Below are positions 1 to 9,523 of a stretch of 64,000 nt of DNA, piece after piece (the stretch's first letter is position 1; every line of letters begins with the position of its first letter). The position numbers and the translations under genes are program-made. A model generated the notes under the pieces. The model was not told the DNA's origin. It saw only the letters and a program-made list of their open reading frames with translations, and ran no database searches. Origin of the DNA: Citrobacter braakii (GTDB lineage Bacteria > Pseudomonadota > Gammaproteobacteria > Enterobacterales > Enterobacteriaceae); assembly GCF_002075345.1 (NCBI RefSeq), contig NZ_NAEW01000006.1:279792-343791 (forward strand). The letters run 5' to 3'.

Positions 1-67
1 CGGAGCGCTCTCCATCGGGCTATCCGTACCGGGATTATGGCTGTATCGCAAACGCCCGCGCGTTTAG
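1..67 (+). CDS. yjjB: YjjB C-terminus (partial)
   Basis: Only the last 21 codons are in the window; the frame that starts at base 2 runs to the TAG at 65-67 and ends in GLWLYRKRPRV. This matches the C-terminus of YjjB, the smaller membrane subunit of the YjjP/YjjB succinate exporter. It lies directly upstream of dnaT, the same neighbour as in E. coli. The identification rests on the remembered tail sequence and on synteny. Confidence 0.85.
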   Translation, partial: GALSIGLSVPGLWLYRKRPRV

Positions 68-93
68 CGGCACGCTTTGTTTGCTCCTCGCAG

Positions 94-113
94 AGAGGGG
101 AATCGCCCCCTCT
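94..113 (+). terminator. Hairpin between yjjB and dnaT
   Basis: AGAGGGG (94-100) pairs with CCCCTCT (107-113) around a six-base loop, giving a seven-pair stem. It is followed by a pyrimidine-rich run but not by a clean T tract, so it could be a weak terminator of yjjB or a structure in the dnaT leader. Confidence 0.45.
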
Positions 114-190
114 TCTGCTGCTCTCCTTCTTCTCTGTGTTACTATAAAAGCAGTCCCCTTCTCGGTTGTTGTTCAGTATTGAGAAACATT

Positions 191-730
191 ATGCCCAGCA
201 AAATTTTGACGCCGGACGTCACTAGCATTGACGCCTTACTACACGATCACCATACGGTGCTGGCCAGGTCCGCGGGCGGTGCCGTAGCCGTATTCGCCAA
301 TAACGCGCCAGCATTTTACGCGGTGACGCCTGCACGACTGGCCGAGTTGTTGGCGCTTGAAGAGAAACTGTCACGCCCGGGAAGCGATGTGACGCTGGAT
401 GCACAATTTTATGAAGAGCCGCAAACCGCTCCTGTTGTCGTGCCAATGGGGAAATTTGCGATGTACGCTGACTGGCAGCCCGATGCCGACTTTCAGCGCC
501 AGGCCGCCCTGTGGGGCGTGGCGTTAAGAGAACCGGTCACCGCCGAGGAACTAGCCTCATTTGTCGCCTACTGGCAGGCCGAAGGCAAAGTCTTTCACCA
601 TATTCAGTGGCAGCAAAAACTGGCACGCAGCATCCAGATTGGCCGGGCCAGCAATGGCGGAATGCCGAAGCGCGATGTGAACAGTGTCAGCGAGCCTGAC
701 AACCATATTCCACCGGGTTTTAGAGGATAA
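191..730 (+). CDS. dnaT: Primosomal protein DnaT
   Basis: DnaT (primosomal protein I) works in PriA-dependent replication restart. It joins the PriA-PriB complex on a stalled fork and helps load DnaB from the DnaB-DnaC complex. The frame is open from 77, but the ATG at 191 is chosen because the protein then begins [10 protein letters not shown] and is 179 residues, the family length; the 38 residues upstream look like untranslated leader. The C-terminal stretch [20 protein letters not shown] and the ending IPPGFRG are typical of DnaT. Only two bases separate it from dnaC, so the two are almost certainly co-transcribed and coupled. Confidence 0.96.
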   Translation: MPSKILTPDVTSIDALLHDHHTVLARSAGGAVAVFANNAPAFYAVTPARLAELLALEEKLSRPGSDVTLDAQFYEEPQTAPVVVPMGKFAMYADWQPDADFQRQAALWGVALREPVTAEELASFVAYWQAEGKVFHHIQWQQKLARSIQIGRASNGGMPKRDVNSVSEPDNHIPPGFRG

Positions 731-732
731 CG

Positions 733-1470
733 ATGAAAAACGTTGGCGACCTGATGAAACGTCTGCAAAAAATGATGCCGGCTAATGTCGAGCCAGCCTT
801 TAAAACGGGCAAGGAGCTGCTGGCATGGCAAAAAGAGCAAGGTGAAATTCGCGCCGCAGCGCTGGCCCGTGAAAACCGAGCCATGAAAATGCAGCGCACA
901 TTCAACCGTTCCGGTATTCGTCCACTGCATCAGAACTGTTCGTTCGATAACTATCGGGTGGAATGCGAAGGTCAGATGAACGCCCTGAGCAAAGCTCGCC
1001 AGTACGTTGAAGAGTTTGACGGCAACATCGCCAGCTTTATTTTCTCTGGCAAGCCCGGCACCGGCAAAAACCATCTGGCCGCCGCTATCTGCAACGAACT
1101 GCTGCTGCGCGGCAAGTCGGTGCTGATTATCACCGTTGCGGACATTATGTCAGCCATGAAAGATACCTTCAGCAACCGTGAAACCAGCGAAGAACAGCTA
1201 CTCAACGATCTCAGCAATGTCGATTTGCTGGTGATCGACGAAATCGGCGTGCAGACCGAATCCCGCTATGAAAAGGTGATCATCAACCAGATCGTCGATC
1301 GCCGCTCGTCTTCAAAACGCCCGACCGGTATGTTGACCAACAGCAATATGGATGAAATGAACAAACTGCTGGGCGAGCGGGTAATGGACCGTATGCGCCT
1401 TGGCAACAGCCTGTGGGTGATTTTTAACTGGGAAAGCTACCGTAGTCGGGTAACCGGTAAAGAGTATTAA
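733..1470 (+). CDS. dnaC: DNA replication protein DnaC (helicase loader)
   Basis: AAA+ ATPase that binds the DnaB helicase hexamer, opens it and loads it onto single-stranded DNA at oriC or at restart forks. At 245 residues it has the E. coli length. The N-terminal ~70 residues are the DnaB-binding part. Walker A is GKPGTGKN (about residues 106-113) and Walker B is LLVIDE (about 165-170). The sensor/arginine-finger region TSNMDE...GERVMDRM follows. The start ATG directly follows dnaT, with the ribosome site inside the end of dnaT (TAGAGGATAACG). Confidence 0.97.
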   Translation: MKNVGDLMKRLQKMMPANVEPAFKTGKELLAWQKEQGEIRAAALARENRAMKMQRTFNRSGIRPLHQNCSFDNYRVECEGQMNALSKARQYVEEFDGNIASFIFSGKPGTGKNHLAAAICNELLLRGKSVLIITVADIMSAMKDTFSNRETSEEQLLNDLSNVDLLVIDEIGVQTESRYEKVIINQIVDRRSSSKRPTGMLTNSNMDEMNKLLGERVMDRMRLGNSLWVIFNWESYRSRVTGKEY

Positions 1471-1474
1471 CGTA

Positions 1475-1490
1475 TTAGGACCACTCCTAA
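1475..1490. repeat. Perfect 6-bp inverted repeat after dnaC
   Basis: TTAGGA-CCAC-TCCTAA, five bases after the dnaC stop. It can form a short hairpin in the dnaTC transcript or act as a protein site in front of yjjA. There is no T run, so a terminator function is doubtful. Confidence 0.4.
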
Positions 1491-1540
1491 GACTGCCGGC
1501 GCTATACTGCGCTGAAAAGGCATAACACGAGTTGCATATA

Positions 1541-2032
1541 ATGATGAAAACAACCAAACGTCTGCTGTGCTGTGCGCTTGCCGCCAGCACGCTCATCTCG
1601 ACCAGCGTTTTCGCCGCCTCCTGGCAGGATTCGCTCTCCAGCGCGGCCAGCGAACTGAGCAAACAAAGCTCCGGCTCGCAGGGCGGCTCGTCGCTCTCTT
1701 CCCTGACCAGTCTACTGAATGGCAGCAATCAGTCGCTGACCTCCAGCAGCATGAATAACGCCGCCGGGATCCTGGAATATTGCGCGAAACAGAAACTGGC
1801 CTCGGTCACCGACACGCAAAACGTCAAAAACCAGGTGCTGGATAAACTGGGCCTCAGTGCTCCGGAGCAGAAACAAGACACCAACTATATGGACGGCATT
1901 CAGGGGCTGCTCAACGCCAAAGATGGTCAACAACTGGACCTGAACACAATTGGCAACAGCTCGCTGGCGAAGCAGGTAAAAACCAAGGCCTGCGATCTCG
2001 TGTTAAAACAGGGTATGAACTTCATTTCCTGA
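1541..2032 (+). CDS. yjjA: YjjA family exported protein
   Basis: Small periplasmic protein of the YjjA (DUF2501) family; the molecular role is not established. The open frame reaches back to a TTG at 1532, but the ATG-ATG pair at 1541/1544 gives a normal signal peptide: MMKTTKR, a hydrophobic stretch LLCCALAASTLISTSV, then FAA-S as cleavage site near residue 25. The mature part has two cysteines (in ILEYCAKQ and KACDLVLKQ) suited to a periplasmic disulfide, and a Ser/Gly-rich N-terminal linker. It is 163 residues, close to the E. coli protein. It sits between dnaC and opgB as in E. coli. Confidence 0.9.
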   Translation: MMKTTKRLLCCALAASTLISTSVFAASWQDSLSSAASELSKQSSGSQGGSSLSSLTSLLNGSNQSLTSSSMNNAAGILEYCAKQKLASVTDTQNVKNQVLDKLGLSAPEQKQDTNYMDGIQGLLNAKDGQQLDLNTIGNSSLAKQVKTKACDLVLKQGMNFIS

Positions 2033-2262
2033 CGCACGACATGCCGCGTATACCCTGCGCGGCATCAACCTGCTCCCCATAAAATTCACACGTCAAATAA
2101 TCAGTAAATCCCCCGCAAAAAACACGCATATCTAAACCAATTCTGAATAACAACGTAATTTAATGTCACTACAATTGCAGCAATGCAACATCGCTATTAC
2201 ATTGTGCTTTCCCAAAATCATTAGCCTGCCTGGCGTTTGCCCGGTTTACTGAGGATCGATCG

Positions 2263-4554
2263 TTGTCAGAACTCATCTCCATTACTCTGTTTCTCGCTTC
2301 AGTGCTGATTTACGCCTGGAAAGCGGGTCGCAACACCTGGTGGTTTGCTGCCACGTTAACGGTGCTGGGGATTTTTATTGTCTTGAATATCACGCTGTAT
2401 GCCAGTGACTATTTCACCGGCGACGGTATCAATGACGCGGTTCTGTACACGCTGACCAATAGCCTGACCGGCGCGGGAATTGGAAAATATATCTTACCTG
2501 GCGTCGGGATTGCGCTGGCCCTGACGACCGTTTTTGTCGCTCTCGGCTGGATTCTGCGCCGCCGTCGCCATCATCCGCATCATGTGGGTTACAGTCTGCT
2601 GGCCCTGCTGCTGGCGCTGGCCTCCGTAGACGCCAGCCCGGCGTTTCACCAGATAACCGAACTGGTAAAGTCGCAGTCGCGCGATGGCGATCCGGATTTC
2701 CCAACCTATTATAAAGAGCCGTCAAAAACGATTCCCAACCCGAAGCTGAATCTGGTTTATATCTATGGCGAAAGCCTCGAGCGCACCTATTTTAACAACG
2801 ACGCGTTCCCGGATCTGACCCCGGAACTCGGTGCGTTGAAAAACGAAGGTCTGGATTTCAGCAATACCATGCAACTTCCGGGTACCGATTACACCATCGC
2901 TGGCATGGTCGCCTCCCAGTGCGGTATTCCGCTGTTTGCGCCGTTTGAAGGCAACGCCTCGGCATCGGTCTCCAGCTTCTTCCCCAACAATATCTGTCTG
3001 GGCGATATCCTGAAAAACTCCGGCTATCAAAACTACTTTGTGCAGGGAGCCAACCTGCGCTTTGCCGGCAAAGACGTGTTCCTGAAATCTCACGGTTTTG
3101 ATCATCTGTACGGTGCGGAAGAGTTAAAAAGCGTGGTTGCGGACCCAGCCTATCGCAACGACTGGGGCTTCTACGACGATACCGTGCTGGATGAAGCGTG
3201 GAAAAAATTCGAAGAGCTTTCACGTTCGGGCCAGCGCTTTTCACTGTTTACGCTGACTGTGGATACCCATCATCCAGATGGATTTATCTCACGTAGCTGC
3301 AACCGTAAACGTTATGACATCGACGGGAAGGCCAACCAATCCTTCAGCGCGGTCAGCTGCAGCCAGGAAAACATTGCCGAATTTATCAATAAGATCAAAG
3401 CCTCACCGTGGTTCAAAGATACCGTCATCGTGGTTTCTTCCGATCATCTGGCGATGAACAACACCGCATGGAAGTATCTGAACAAGCAGGATCGCAACAA
3501 CCTGTTCTTCGTGCTGCGCGGCGACCAGCCACAGCAGGAGACGCTGGCGGTGAAGCGTAACACGATGGATAACGGGGCAACGGTACTGGATATTCTCGGT
3601 GGCGATAACTTTATAGGTCTTGGCCGCAGCAGTTTGTCGAGCGAATCCGTGTCTGAAGTGTTCCTGAACATCAAAGAAAAAATGCTGGCGTGGAAGCCCG
3701 ATATCATTCGCCTGTGGAATTTTCCGAAAGAGATGAAAGAGTTCACCGTCGACCAGGACAAAAACATGATCTCTTTCTCCGGCAGCCATTTCCGCCTGCC
3801 GTTGTTGCTGCGCGTATCGGACAAACGCGTCGAGCCGCTGCCGGAAAGCGAATACTCGGCCCCGCTGCGCTTCCAACTGGCAGATTTCGCGCCGCGAGAT
3901 AACTTTGTCTGGGTTGATCGCTGCTACAAAATGGCGCAGCTATGGGCCCCGGAGCTGGCGCTCTCCACCGACTGGTGCGTATCGCAAGGCCAGTTAGGCG
4001 GACAGCAAATCGTGCAGCACGTCGACAAAGCCAAATGGAAAAGTAAAACCGTGTTTAAAGACACGGTGATCGACATGGAGCGCTACAAAGGTAACGTCGA
4101 TACGCTGAAAATTGTCGATAACGACATTCGCTACAAAGCCGACAGCTTCGTCTTCAACGTGGCGGGCGCGCCGGAAGAGGTTAAACAGTTTAGCGGCATA
4201 TCACGCCCCGAATCCTGGGGGCGCTGGTCCAATGCGCAGCTCAGCAAAGAGGTGACCATCGAGTACAAGGCCCCGCTGCCGAAGAAATTCGATCTGGTCA
4301 TCACCGCGAAAGCCTTCGGCGACAACGCCAATCGTCCTATTCCCGTGCGAGTTGGCCACGAGGAACAGACGCTGGTGTTAGGCCATGATGTCACTACCAC
4401 TACCTTGCATTTTGATAACCCGGCAGATGCCGATACGCTGGTGATTGTCCCGCCCGATCCGGTCGCCACCAACGAGGGCAATATTCTCGGCCACTCGCCG
4501 CGTAAGCTGGGGATCGGGATGGTTGAAATCAAAGTGGTCGCTCAGGGCTCGTAA
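2263..4554 (+). CDS. opgB: Phosphatidylglycerol-membrane-oligosaccharide glycerophosphotransferase
   Basis: OpgB (MdoB) transfers phosphoglycerol from phosphatidylglycerol to osmoregulated periplasmic glucans. Length 763 residues, as in E. coli. The first ~130 residues hold four membrane segments. The rest is a periplasmic alkaline-phosphatase/sulfatase-fold domain with IYGESLERT (about 167-175), the substrate loop [18 protein letters not shown] and SSDHLAMNN as metal and active-site segments. A C-terminal ~250-residue beta-rich part follows. The start is the TTG at 2263, giving [20 protein letters not shown], which matches the E. coli N-terminus; GAGGATCGATCG provides the ribosome site. Confidence 0.96.
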   Translation: MSELISITLFLASVLIYAWKAGRNTWWFAATLTVLGIFIVLNITLYASDYFTGDGINDAVLYTLTNSLTGAGIGKYILPGVGIALALTTVFVALGWILRRRRHHPHHVGYSLLALLLALASVDASPAFHQITELVKSQSRDGDPDFPTYYKEPSKTIPNPKLNLVYIYGESLERTYFNNDAFPDLTPELGALKNEGLDFSNTMQLPGTDYTIAGMVASQCGIPLFAPFEGNASASVSSFFPNNICLGDILKNSGYQNYFVQGANLRFAGKDVFLKSHGFDHLYGAEELKSVVADPAYRNDWGFYDDTVLDEAWKKFEELSRSGQRFSLFTLTVDTHHPDGFISRSCNRKRYDIDGKANQSFSAVSCSQENIAEFINKIKASPWFKDTVIVVSSDHLAMNNTAWKYLNKQDRNNLFFVLRGDQPQQETLAVKRNTMDNGATVLDILGGDNFIGLGRSSLSSESVSEVFLNIKEKMLAWKPDIIRLWNFPKEMKEFTVDQDKNMISFSGSHFRLPLLLRVSDKRVEPLPESEYSAPLRFQLADFAPRDNFVWVDRCYKMAQLWAPELALSTDWCVSQGQLGGQQIVQHVDKAKWKSKTVFKDTVIDMERYKGNVDTLKIVDNDIRYKADSFVFNVAGAPEEVKQFSGISRPESWGRWSNAQLSKEVTIEYKAPLPKKFDLVITAKAFGDNANRPIPVRVGHEEQTLVLGHDVTTTTLHFDNPADADTLVIVPPDPVATNEGNILGHSPRKLGIGMVEIKVVAQGS

Positions 4555-4562
4555 CATGAAAT

Positions 4563-4588
4563 GGCTGATGGCGCTTCGCTTATCAGCC
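4563..4588. repeat. REP element
   Basis: GGCTGAT-GGCGCTTCGCTT-ATCAGCC, the standard enterobacterial REP stem with the GGCGCTTCGC core, directly after opgB. It is a single unit between convergent genes. Confidence 0.75.
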
Positions 4589-4614
4589 TTACAGCCAGCC
4601 GCATTTATTGTCTG

Positions 4615-4649
4615 AAAAAAAACAGCGCCCAACACCACACCGGGCGCTG
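4615..4649 (-). terminator. Rho-independent terminator of the lgoD-uxaB-like operon
   Basis: Read on the minus strand, CAGCGCCC and GGGCGCTG (4642-4649 with 4623-4630) form an eight-pair stem with an eleven-base loop, followed by eight Ts. It lies ten bases past the stop of the UxaB-like gene. Confidence 0.88.
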
Positions 4650-4659
4650 CATGGCAACC

Positions 4660-6105
4660 TTATTCCAGACTTTTCACTGCCTGGCGCATCCCCTGCACCA
4701 GAATCATTTCCAGGTTTGCCGTCACCTGCCCGGCAAACCCGGGCAGTAACGTCAAATCTTCCCCCCAGTGCGCCGCATCGCCGAGCACAGTATCCACCAG
4801 TTCACGCAGCGTTAAATCTTTGCCAACTCGCGGCCACAGACTGGCATACAGGCTAACCCACTGCTCATCATCCTGTATCGGATAGCGTTCTCCCTCCCGC
4901 TCTGCGCGATAAAACGCCAGCAGCGCCGCAAGGGCGAACGTTAACCGCACGGGCCAGCGCCCATTTTGCTGGCCCGCCAGCAGTTGCGGCAAAATTCGGG
5001 TACGGAATTTGGTCATCCCGTTAAGCGCAATGGAAAGCAACTGGTGACGAATGTAGGGGTTTTGAAAACGCCCGCTCACCGCGTCGGCAAATTCACGCAG
5101 TTCATCCGCCGGGAGATCCAATACCGGTATAATTTCCTCGCTAATCGCCCGCTCGATAAAGTGACGGACATCGGCATCCTGCATCGCTTCGCCGACGGTC
5201 TCCAGACCACACAACCAGGCCACCGGCACCAACGACGTATGCGCGCCATTGAGAATGGCGACCTTACGCTCTTTGTACGGTTTAATATCGCTCACTACCC
5301 GAATGTTCAGCGGGCACTGCGCCAGCTTCAGTTCCTCCGCCAGCCACTGCGGCCCCTGAATCACAAACAGGTAAAAATGCTCCGCGGTATCGAGAAACGC
5401 ATCGTGATAGCCAAGCGTAGCTTCCAGCGCGGCGGCTTCTTCTCGCGGGTAGCCGGTGACAATGCGGTCGACCAGCGTGGAACAGAAGGTGTTTGCCGTC
5501 GCCACCCAGTCGGCAAACGCCGGGGGAAGCTGCCACTCCTGCGCATACTGCAGTACCAGCGTTTTGAGCGCCTCACCGTTATAGTCGATAAGCTCGCACG
5601 GGATAATGACCCAGCCCTTATCCACTGCGCCCTCAAAATGATTAAAACGCTCCAGCAGCAGACGTGTCAGTTTAGCCGGAAAGCTTACCGGCGGCGCATC
5701 ATCGACCCGGTCTGCCGCGTGATAGCTAATTCCGGCTTCGGTGGTATTTGAAAACACAAAGCGAATATCCGCATTGTGGGCCAGCGCCAGATACGCCGCG
5801 AAGTCCTGATACGGATTGATTTCGTTATTCACCGAACGGATAAGCCGCGCCTCGCTCACCGCTTCGCCCTGCGAGTTTAGACCGCGAATAAGCGTGGTAT
5901 ACAGCCCGTCCTGGGTATTCAGCGACGGTGGAAAATCACTATTGATCGGGCGAACGATGGTCACGCCAGCGTTCAGAAAGGTTTGCTCGTTGAGGATATC
6001 CAGTTGCCAGTCGATAAACGCTCGCAGGAAATTCCCTTCACCAAACTGGATCACGCGCGTTGGGTAACTGGCACCCGGAAAATCACGTCGATTCAATGTC
6101 TTCAT
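4660..6105 (-). CDS. UxaB-like tagaturonate reductase (altronate oxidoreductase paralogue)
   Basis: Long-chain mannitol-dehydrogenase family member, 481 residues, strongly resembling E. coli UxaB along its whole length (same [12 protein letters not shown] start). UxaB interconverts D-tagaturonate and D-altronate with NAD(H). The nucleotide-binding segment [13 protein letters not shown] is near residue 18. The catalytic segment [14 protein letters not shown], with the family Lys and the Asn-His pair, is near 275-290. The start has GAGGGG seven bases upstream. It follows lgoD by 13 bases, so its substrate is probably the tagaturonate made by LgoD. It is presumably a second, locus-dedicated copy: the usual uxaB is linked to uxaC elsewhere in enterics. 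Exact substrate is inferred. Confidence 0.85.
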   Translation of the reverse strand: MKTLNRRDFPGASYPTRVIQFGEGNFLRAFIDWQLDILNEQTFLNAGVTIVRPINSDFPPSLNTQDGLYTTLIRGLNSQGEAVSEARLIRSVNNEINPYQDFAAYLALAHNADIRFVFSNTTEAGISYHAADRVDDAPPVSFPAKLTRLLLERFNHFEGAVDKGWVIIPCELIDYNGEALKTLVLQYAQEWQLPPAFADWVATANTFCSTLVDRIVTGYPREEAAALEATLGYHDAFLDTAEHFYLFVIQGPQWLAEELKLAQCPLNIRVVSDIKPYKERKVAILNGAHTSLVPVAWLCGLETVGEAMQDADVRHFIERAISEEIIPVLDLPADELREFADAVSGRFQNPYIRHQLLSIALNGMTKFRTRILPQLLAGQQNGRWPVRLTFALAALLAFYRAEREGERYPIQDDEQWVSLYASLWPRVGKDLTLRELVDTVLGDAAHWGEDLTLLPGFAGQVTANLEMILVQGMRQAVKSLE

Positions 6106-6118
6106 CGCATTTCCCCTC

Positions 6119-7144
6119 TCAGAACGTGATCACGCCTTTAATCAGCTCACGGTTGTTAATCACATCCCGTTCGTAGATTTCTGCCAGTGTGGCAAACGCG
6201 TAACGGTGCGTGAGCATCATGTCGGCGGTCAGTTTGCCTTCCGACATCAGGCGGCCCACTTTGGCGAAATCTTCCGGTGTGGCGTTGCGACTGCCCATCA
6301 TGGTGGTCTCTTTCTTGTGGAACTCCGGATCGGAGAACTGCAAATCGCCTTTGAATAGCCCAACGAAAACAATGCTGCCGCCATGGCGAATCAAATTCAC
6401 CGTGTTGTTCATCGCATGCTGATTGCCCGTGGCATCAATGACCTTTTGCGCCAGCGAACCGCCAAACTGGTCACGCAGTTGCGCATCAAAATCTTCAGCA
6501 GACGGATCGATAACCGGGAGCCCCAACCGGGAAACCACATGCTCCCGGCGAGCCGGACTGGTATCGGCGACCACCACCTGTGCGCCATCGGCTTTGGCAA
6601 TCGCCGCCGCGCCCAGACCAATCGGACCGGCACCAACCACCAGCACCTGCTCACCCGGAGCCACCGCCGCCCGGCGTACCGCATGCGCGCTAATGGCATA
6701 AGGCTCAATCAGCGCCGCCGCCTGCGGATCAATTCCCTGCGCATCCAACAGGTTGGTGACCGGTACGGACAGGTATTCGCTGAAGCCGCCATCCTGATGC
6801 ACGCCAATCACCGAAATCTTCTCGCAGCAGTTAGTGCGCCCGCTCAGACAGGCCGGACACTGCTGGCAGGCCACGTAAGGAATAACCGCCACCTGCTGAC
6901 CATTTTTCAGATTCTGTATATTTTTGCCCAGCCCGACAATTTCCCCACATATTTCATGCCCCAGTACACGTGGATAGCTGAAAAATGGCTGATTGCCACC
7001 CCAGGCATGAATATCGGTACCGCAAATCCCGACTGATTTAATTTTTATTAATGCTTCACCCTCACCCGGAATAGGTATTTCACGCGTTTCCCAGTGCATT
7101 TTTTTGGGTTCCTGACACACCAGGACATTCATTGTTGCCATCAT
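6119..7144 (-). CDS. lgoD: L-galactonate 5-dehydrogenase
   Basis: Zinc-dependent medium-chain alcohol dehydrogenase (YjjN/LgoD), which oxidises L-galactonate to D-tagaturonate. The GroES-like part has [12 protein letters not shown] with the catalytic zinc Cys and GHE. The structural-zinc loop is [15 protein letters not shown], and the Rossmann segment is [20 protein letters not shown]. The frame is open for 28 more codons upstream, but the ATG-ATG pair at 7144/7141 is preceded by GGGAGAG and aligns with the E. coli start, giving 341 residues. It is the first gene of a two-gene operon with the UxaB-like gene and is divergent from lgoR. Confidence 0.93.
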   Translation of the reverse strand: MMATMNVLVCQEPKKMHWETREIPIPGEGEALIKIKSVGICGTDIHAWGGNQPFFSYPRVLGHEICGEIVGLGKNIQNLKNGQQVAVIPYVACQQCPACLSGRTNCCEKISVIGVHQDGGFSEYLSVPVTNLLDAQGIDPQAAALIEPYAISAHAVRRAAVAPGEQVLVVGAGPIGLGAAAIAKADGAQVVVADTSPARREHVVSRLGLPVIDPSAEDFDAQLRDQFGGSLAQKVIDATGNQHAMNNTVNLIRHGGSIVFVGLFKGDLQFSDPEFHKKETTMMGSRNATPEDFAKVGRLMSEGKLTADMMLTHRYAFATLAEIYERDVINNRELIKGVITF

Positions 7145-7160
7145 ATTCTCTCCCATATTT

Positions 7161-7174
7161 TCTGTTGCAACAGA
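7161..7174. promoter_or_regulatory. Perfect palindrome, candidate LgoR operator
   Basis: TCTGTTGCAACAGA is a perfect 14-bp palindrome in the lgoD-lgoR divergent spacer, immediately upstream of the lgoD ribosome site. Its symmetry and place suit a dimeric GntR-type repressor. Binding by LgoR is inferred. Confidence 0.5.
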
Positions 7175-7229
7175 TATCCTAGAAAAAGCCTCTAAAAATA
7201 AACGGGTAACATAACTTGTGAAACTCAAC

Positions 7230-7261
7230 GCATTAAAATGTTTTAAATCGGGTTTTAATGC
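7230..7261. promoter_or_regulatory. Inverted repeat upstream of lgoR
   Basis: GCATTAAAA (7230-7238) and TTTTAATGC (7253-7261) are perfect 9-base inverted arms with a 14-base spacer, ending ten bases before the AGGAGGG of lgoR. It could be an operator for autoregulation or a hairpin in the leader. Confidence 0.45.
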
Positions 7262-7278
7262 TCAAAAAGGAGGGAGCC

Positions 7279-8181
7279 ATGAGTCGTTCGCAGAACTTAC
7301 GTCACAATGTGATTAACCAGATGATTGACGATATGGCACGCGGTCATATTCCTTCACCGTTGCCATCGCAAAGTGCGCTGGCCGAGATGTACAACATCAG
7401 TCGCACCACGGTACGCCACATGCTGAGCCATCTCAGCGAATGCGGTGTGCTGACGCAGGTCGGCAGCGATTACGTCATTGCCCGTAAACCCGATCATGAT
7501 GATGGCTTCGCCTGTACCACCGCCTCCATGACTGAGCAAAACCGGATTTTTGAGCAGGCTTTTTTCACCATGATCAACCAGCGTCAGCTACGCGCAGGCG
7601 AGAGTTTCTCCGAACTACAGCTTTCCCGCGCGGCTGGCGTAAGCCCGGTCGTTGTCCGGGAGTTTCTTTTAAAATTTGGACGTTACAATCTAATCCAAAG
7701 TGAAAAACGTGGTCAGTGGAGCATGAAAAAGTTTGATCAGACCTATGCCGAGCAACTGTTCGAACTGCGTGAAATGCTGGAAACGCACGCGTTACAACGT
7801 TTCCTTAACCTTCCAGCCGATGACATTCGCTGGCAGAAAGCCCGCGATCTTCTTGACCATCATCGCACCCTGCGAGACACGATTGGTGACAACTATCGTA
7901 TGTTTTCCTCACTGGACAGAGAGTTTCACACGCTACTGCTGAGCGCGGCAGAAAATGTTTTCTTTGACCAGTCGCTGGAGATTATCTCGGTTATTTTTCA
8001 TTTTCATTATCAATGGGATGAAAGCGATCTTAAACAGAGGAATATTATTGCGGTCAATGAGCATATGACCATTCTTAGCGCGTTAATCTGCCGTAATGAT
8101 TTTGGTGCCACCACCGCTTTACGCCAACATCTGCAAACAGCCAGACAGACCATGGTTCACTCGATTAATACCTCTGGTTAA
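7279..8181 (+). CDS. lgoR: GntR-family regulator of L-galactonate genes
   Basis: Transcription factor of the GntR/FCD group corresponding to E. coli YjjM (LgoR). Two winged-helix-like parts are visible: residues ~10-60 (SQSALAEMYNISRTTVRHML) and ~85-140 (ELQLSRAAGVSPVVVREFLLKFG). An all-helical FCD effector domain follows, with FELREMLETHALQ, DREFHTLLL and HMTILSAL, which carry the usual metal/ligand residues. The frame opens at 7258, but the ATG at 7279 is chosen because AGGAGGG precedes it; this gives 300 residues. It is divergent from lgoD and upstream of the TRAP genes, so it probably controls both. Confidence 0.9.
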   Translation: MSRSQNLRHNVINQMIDDMARGHIPSPLPSQSALAEMYNISRTTVRHMLSHLSECGVLTQVGSDYVIARKPDHDDGFACTTASMTEQNRIFEQAFFTMINQRQLRAGESFSELQLSRAAGVSPVVVREFLLKFGRYNLIQSEKRGQWSMKKFDQTYAEQLFELREMLETHALQRFLNLPADDIRWQKARDLLDHHRTLRDTIGDNYRMFSSLDREFHTLLLSAAENVFFDQSLEIISVIFHFHYQWDESDLKQRNIIAVNEHMTILSALICRNDFGATTALRQHLQTARQTMVHSINTSG

Positions 8182-8393
8182 ATACCGATTAAAAACAATA
8201 AAGCATTACCACTACCACAAAATCACCCAAAAAACGCCACCTGGTGGTGATGAGATAATAGGCTCTAAATCTTCACATAGAAAATAGACCTGCGAGTTGG
8301 GCAGTATAACAAAATAAGCATCAACCTGACCGGACTATCATTCCCCTATCGTAATGTGAATTAATTCCGCAGTTCCCACGAAACTGGAGAGCA

Positions 8394-9401
8394 ATGATGA
8401 GTAAAATGATAAAAAAAGGAAATAAGTTACTGGCATTTGCAATGGGTTCAATAATCGCAACAGCCTCCCTTACGGGTTCTGCCTTTGCCGCGGCTGAATA
8501 TACATTAAAAGTCGCTTATGAAAACAACCCAGGAGAACCTTTTGATCAAGCCATTCATGAATGGGCGCGCCTGTTCAGTGAACAAACTGCCGGAAAAGGT
8601 GAATTAGTCCCTTACCCCAGCTCTCAGTTAGGTTCGAAGAAAGATGTAATTGAACAAATGAAGCTGGGAAGCCCGTTGATAACCTTGGCCGATGGTGCCT
8701 TCTTCTCTGACTATGTGCCGGATTTCGGCATCATGTTTGGCCCTTATCTGGGTAATGATTACCAGGATATTTTCAAGTTGAATCAGTCGGACTGGTACAA
8801 GGATTTGGAAAGCAAACTGGATGCGAAGGGACTCCATATCATCACGAAAGACTGGTTATATGGTTCCCGTCACATGTTAACCAACAAAATGGTTAATAAG
8901 CCGGAAGATCTGCAAGGGCTGAAAATCCGGGTACCGAATAACCGTATTCAGATTGAAGGGATGAAAGCGATGGGCGCAACGCCAACGCCACTCCCACTGG
9001 CAGAAGTTTATACCTCGTTAAATTTAAAAATTATTGATGGCGCAGAAAATCCAATTCCCGTGTTATATGGACAAAAACACTATGAAGCGGCCAAATACCT
9101 TATCCTGACAGGGCATGTCGAAAATGTGACGAATCTGGTCATGGGAAGTCGCACATACAAAAAGCTGCCACCTGACATTCAAATCGCGTTGATCGACTCG
9201 GGTAATAAAGCAGGTCAGTATCTGACAAATCTGGTCCTGAAAGAAGAGAAGAGCCTGATAGAAAAAATGAAAAACGAGGGTGTTACCGTTGTTGAAGTCG
9301 ATCGCACGTTATTCCGCAACGCTTCAAAATCTTTCTACACGAAATTTCCGGAATGGACCCCCGCTCTATACGAGAAAACGCAAGAAATCATTGCTAAATA
9401 A
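8394..9401 (+). CDS. TRAP transporter substrate-binding protein DctP
   Basis: Periplasmic solute receptor of a tripartite ATP-independent transporter, 335 residues. The signal peptide runs to AFA-A (about residue 32). The mature protein has the family hallmarks: LGSKKDVIEQMKLG, the conserved ligand arginine in LKIRVPNNRIQIEGMKAMGATPTPLPLAEVYTSL, and DGAENPIPVLY. The Arg in RVPNN normally binds a carboxylate. Either ATG (8394 or 8397) is possible; GGAGAG is better spaced for 8397. It is followed by dctQ and dctM genes. The place beside lgoR/lgoD suggests L-galactonate or a related aldonate as ligand, replacing the E. coli MFS carrier LgoT; this is inference. Confidence 0.9.
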   Translation: MMSKMIKKGNKLLAFAMGSIIATASLTGSAFAAAEYTLKVAYENNPGEPFDQAIHEWARLFSEQTAGKGELVPYPSSQLGSKKDVIEQMKLGSPLITLADGAFFSDYVPDFGIMFGPYLGNDYQDIFKLNQSDWYKDLESKLDAKGLHIITKDWLYGSRHMLTNKMVNKPEDLQGLKIRVPNNRIQIEGMKAMGATPTPLPLAEVYTSLNLKIIDGAENPIPVLYGQKHYEAAKYLILTGHVENVTNLVMGSRTYKKLPPDIQIALIDSGNKAGQYLTNLVLKEEKSLIEKMKNEGVTVVEVDRTLFRNASKSFYTKFPEWTPALYEKTQEIIAK

Positions 9402-9410
9402 CCGTCAGGT

Positions 9411-9433
9411 TGCGCAGGTTTATCACCTGCGCA
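9411..9433 (+). ncRNA. Intergenic hairpin between dctP and dctQ
   Basis: TGCGCAGGT (9411-9419) pairs with ACCTGCGCA (9425-9433) over a TTATC loop, nine pairs. It is not followed by a T run but by CCCCCC. Such hairpins after a binding-protein gene usually protect the upstream mRNA and allow more receptor than membrane subunits. It lies in a 122-base gap in an otherwise tight operon. Confidence 0.6.
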
Positions 9434-9523
9434 CCCCCCAAAGAACCGGGATAAAACTGACAGAGAGGCGGTCGAAGAGATACCGCGCCTATCTGATAAA
9501 CATGTCATTTTAAAGGAATTGCT

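Noticed and set aside
77..190. N-terminal extension of dnaT
   Set aside because: The frame is open, but the extra residues have no likeness to DnaT and the ATG at 191 gives the known start and length.
604..1074. Long antisense frame over dnaC
   Set aside because: It is a shadow of a conserved gene in GC-rich DNA and has no ribosome site or family.
4966..5751. 261-codon frame opposite the UxaB-like gene
   Set aside because: Arg/Gln-rich shadow of a recognised enzyme with no start signals.
8355..8370. CRP site before dctP
   Set aside because: TGTGA-ATTAAT-TCCGC has only one good half and lies too close to the start codon for normal activation.
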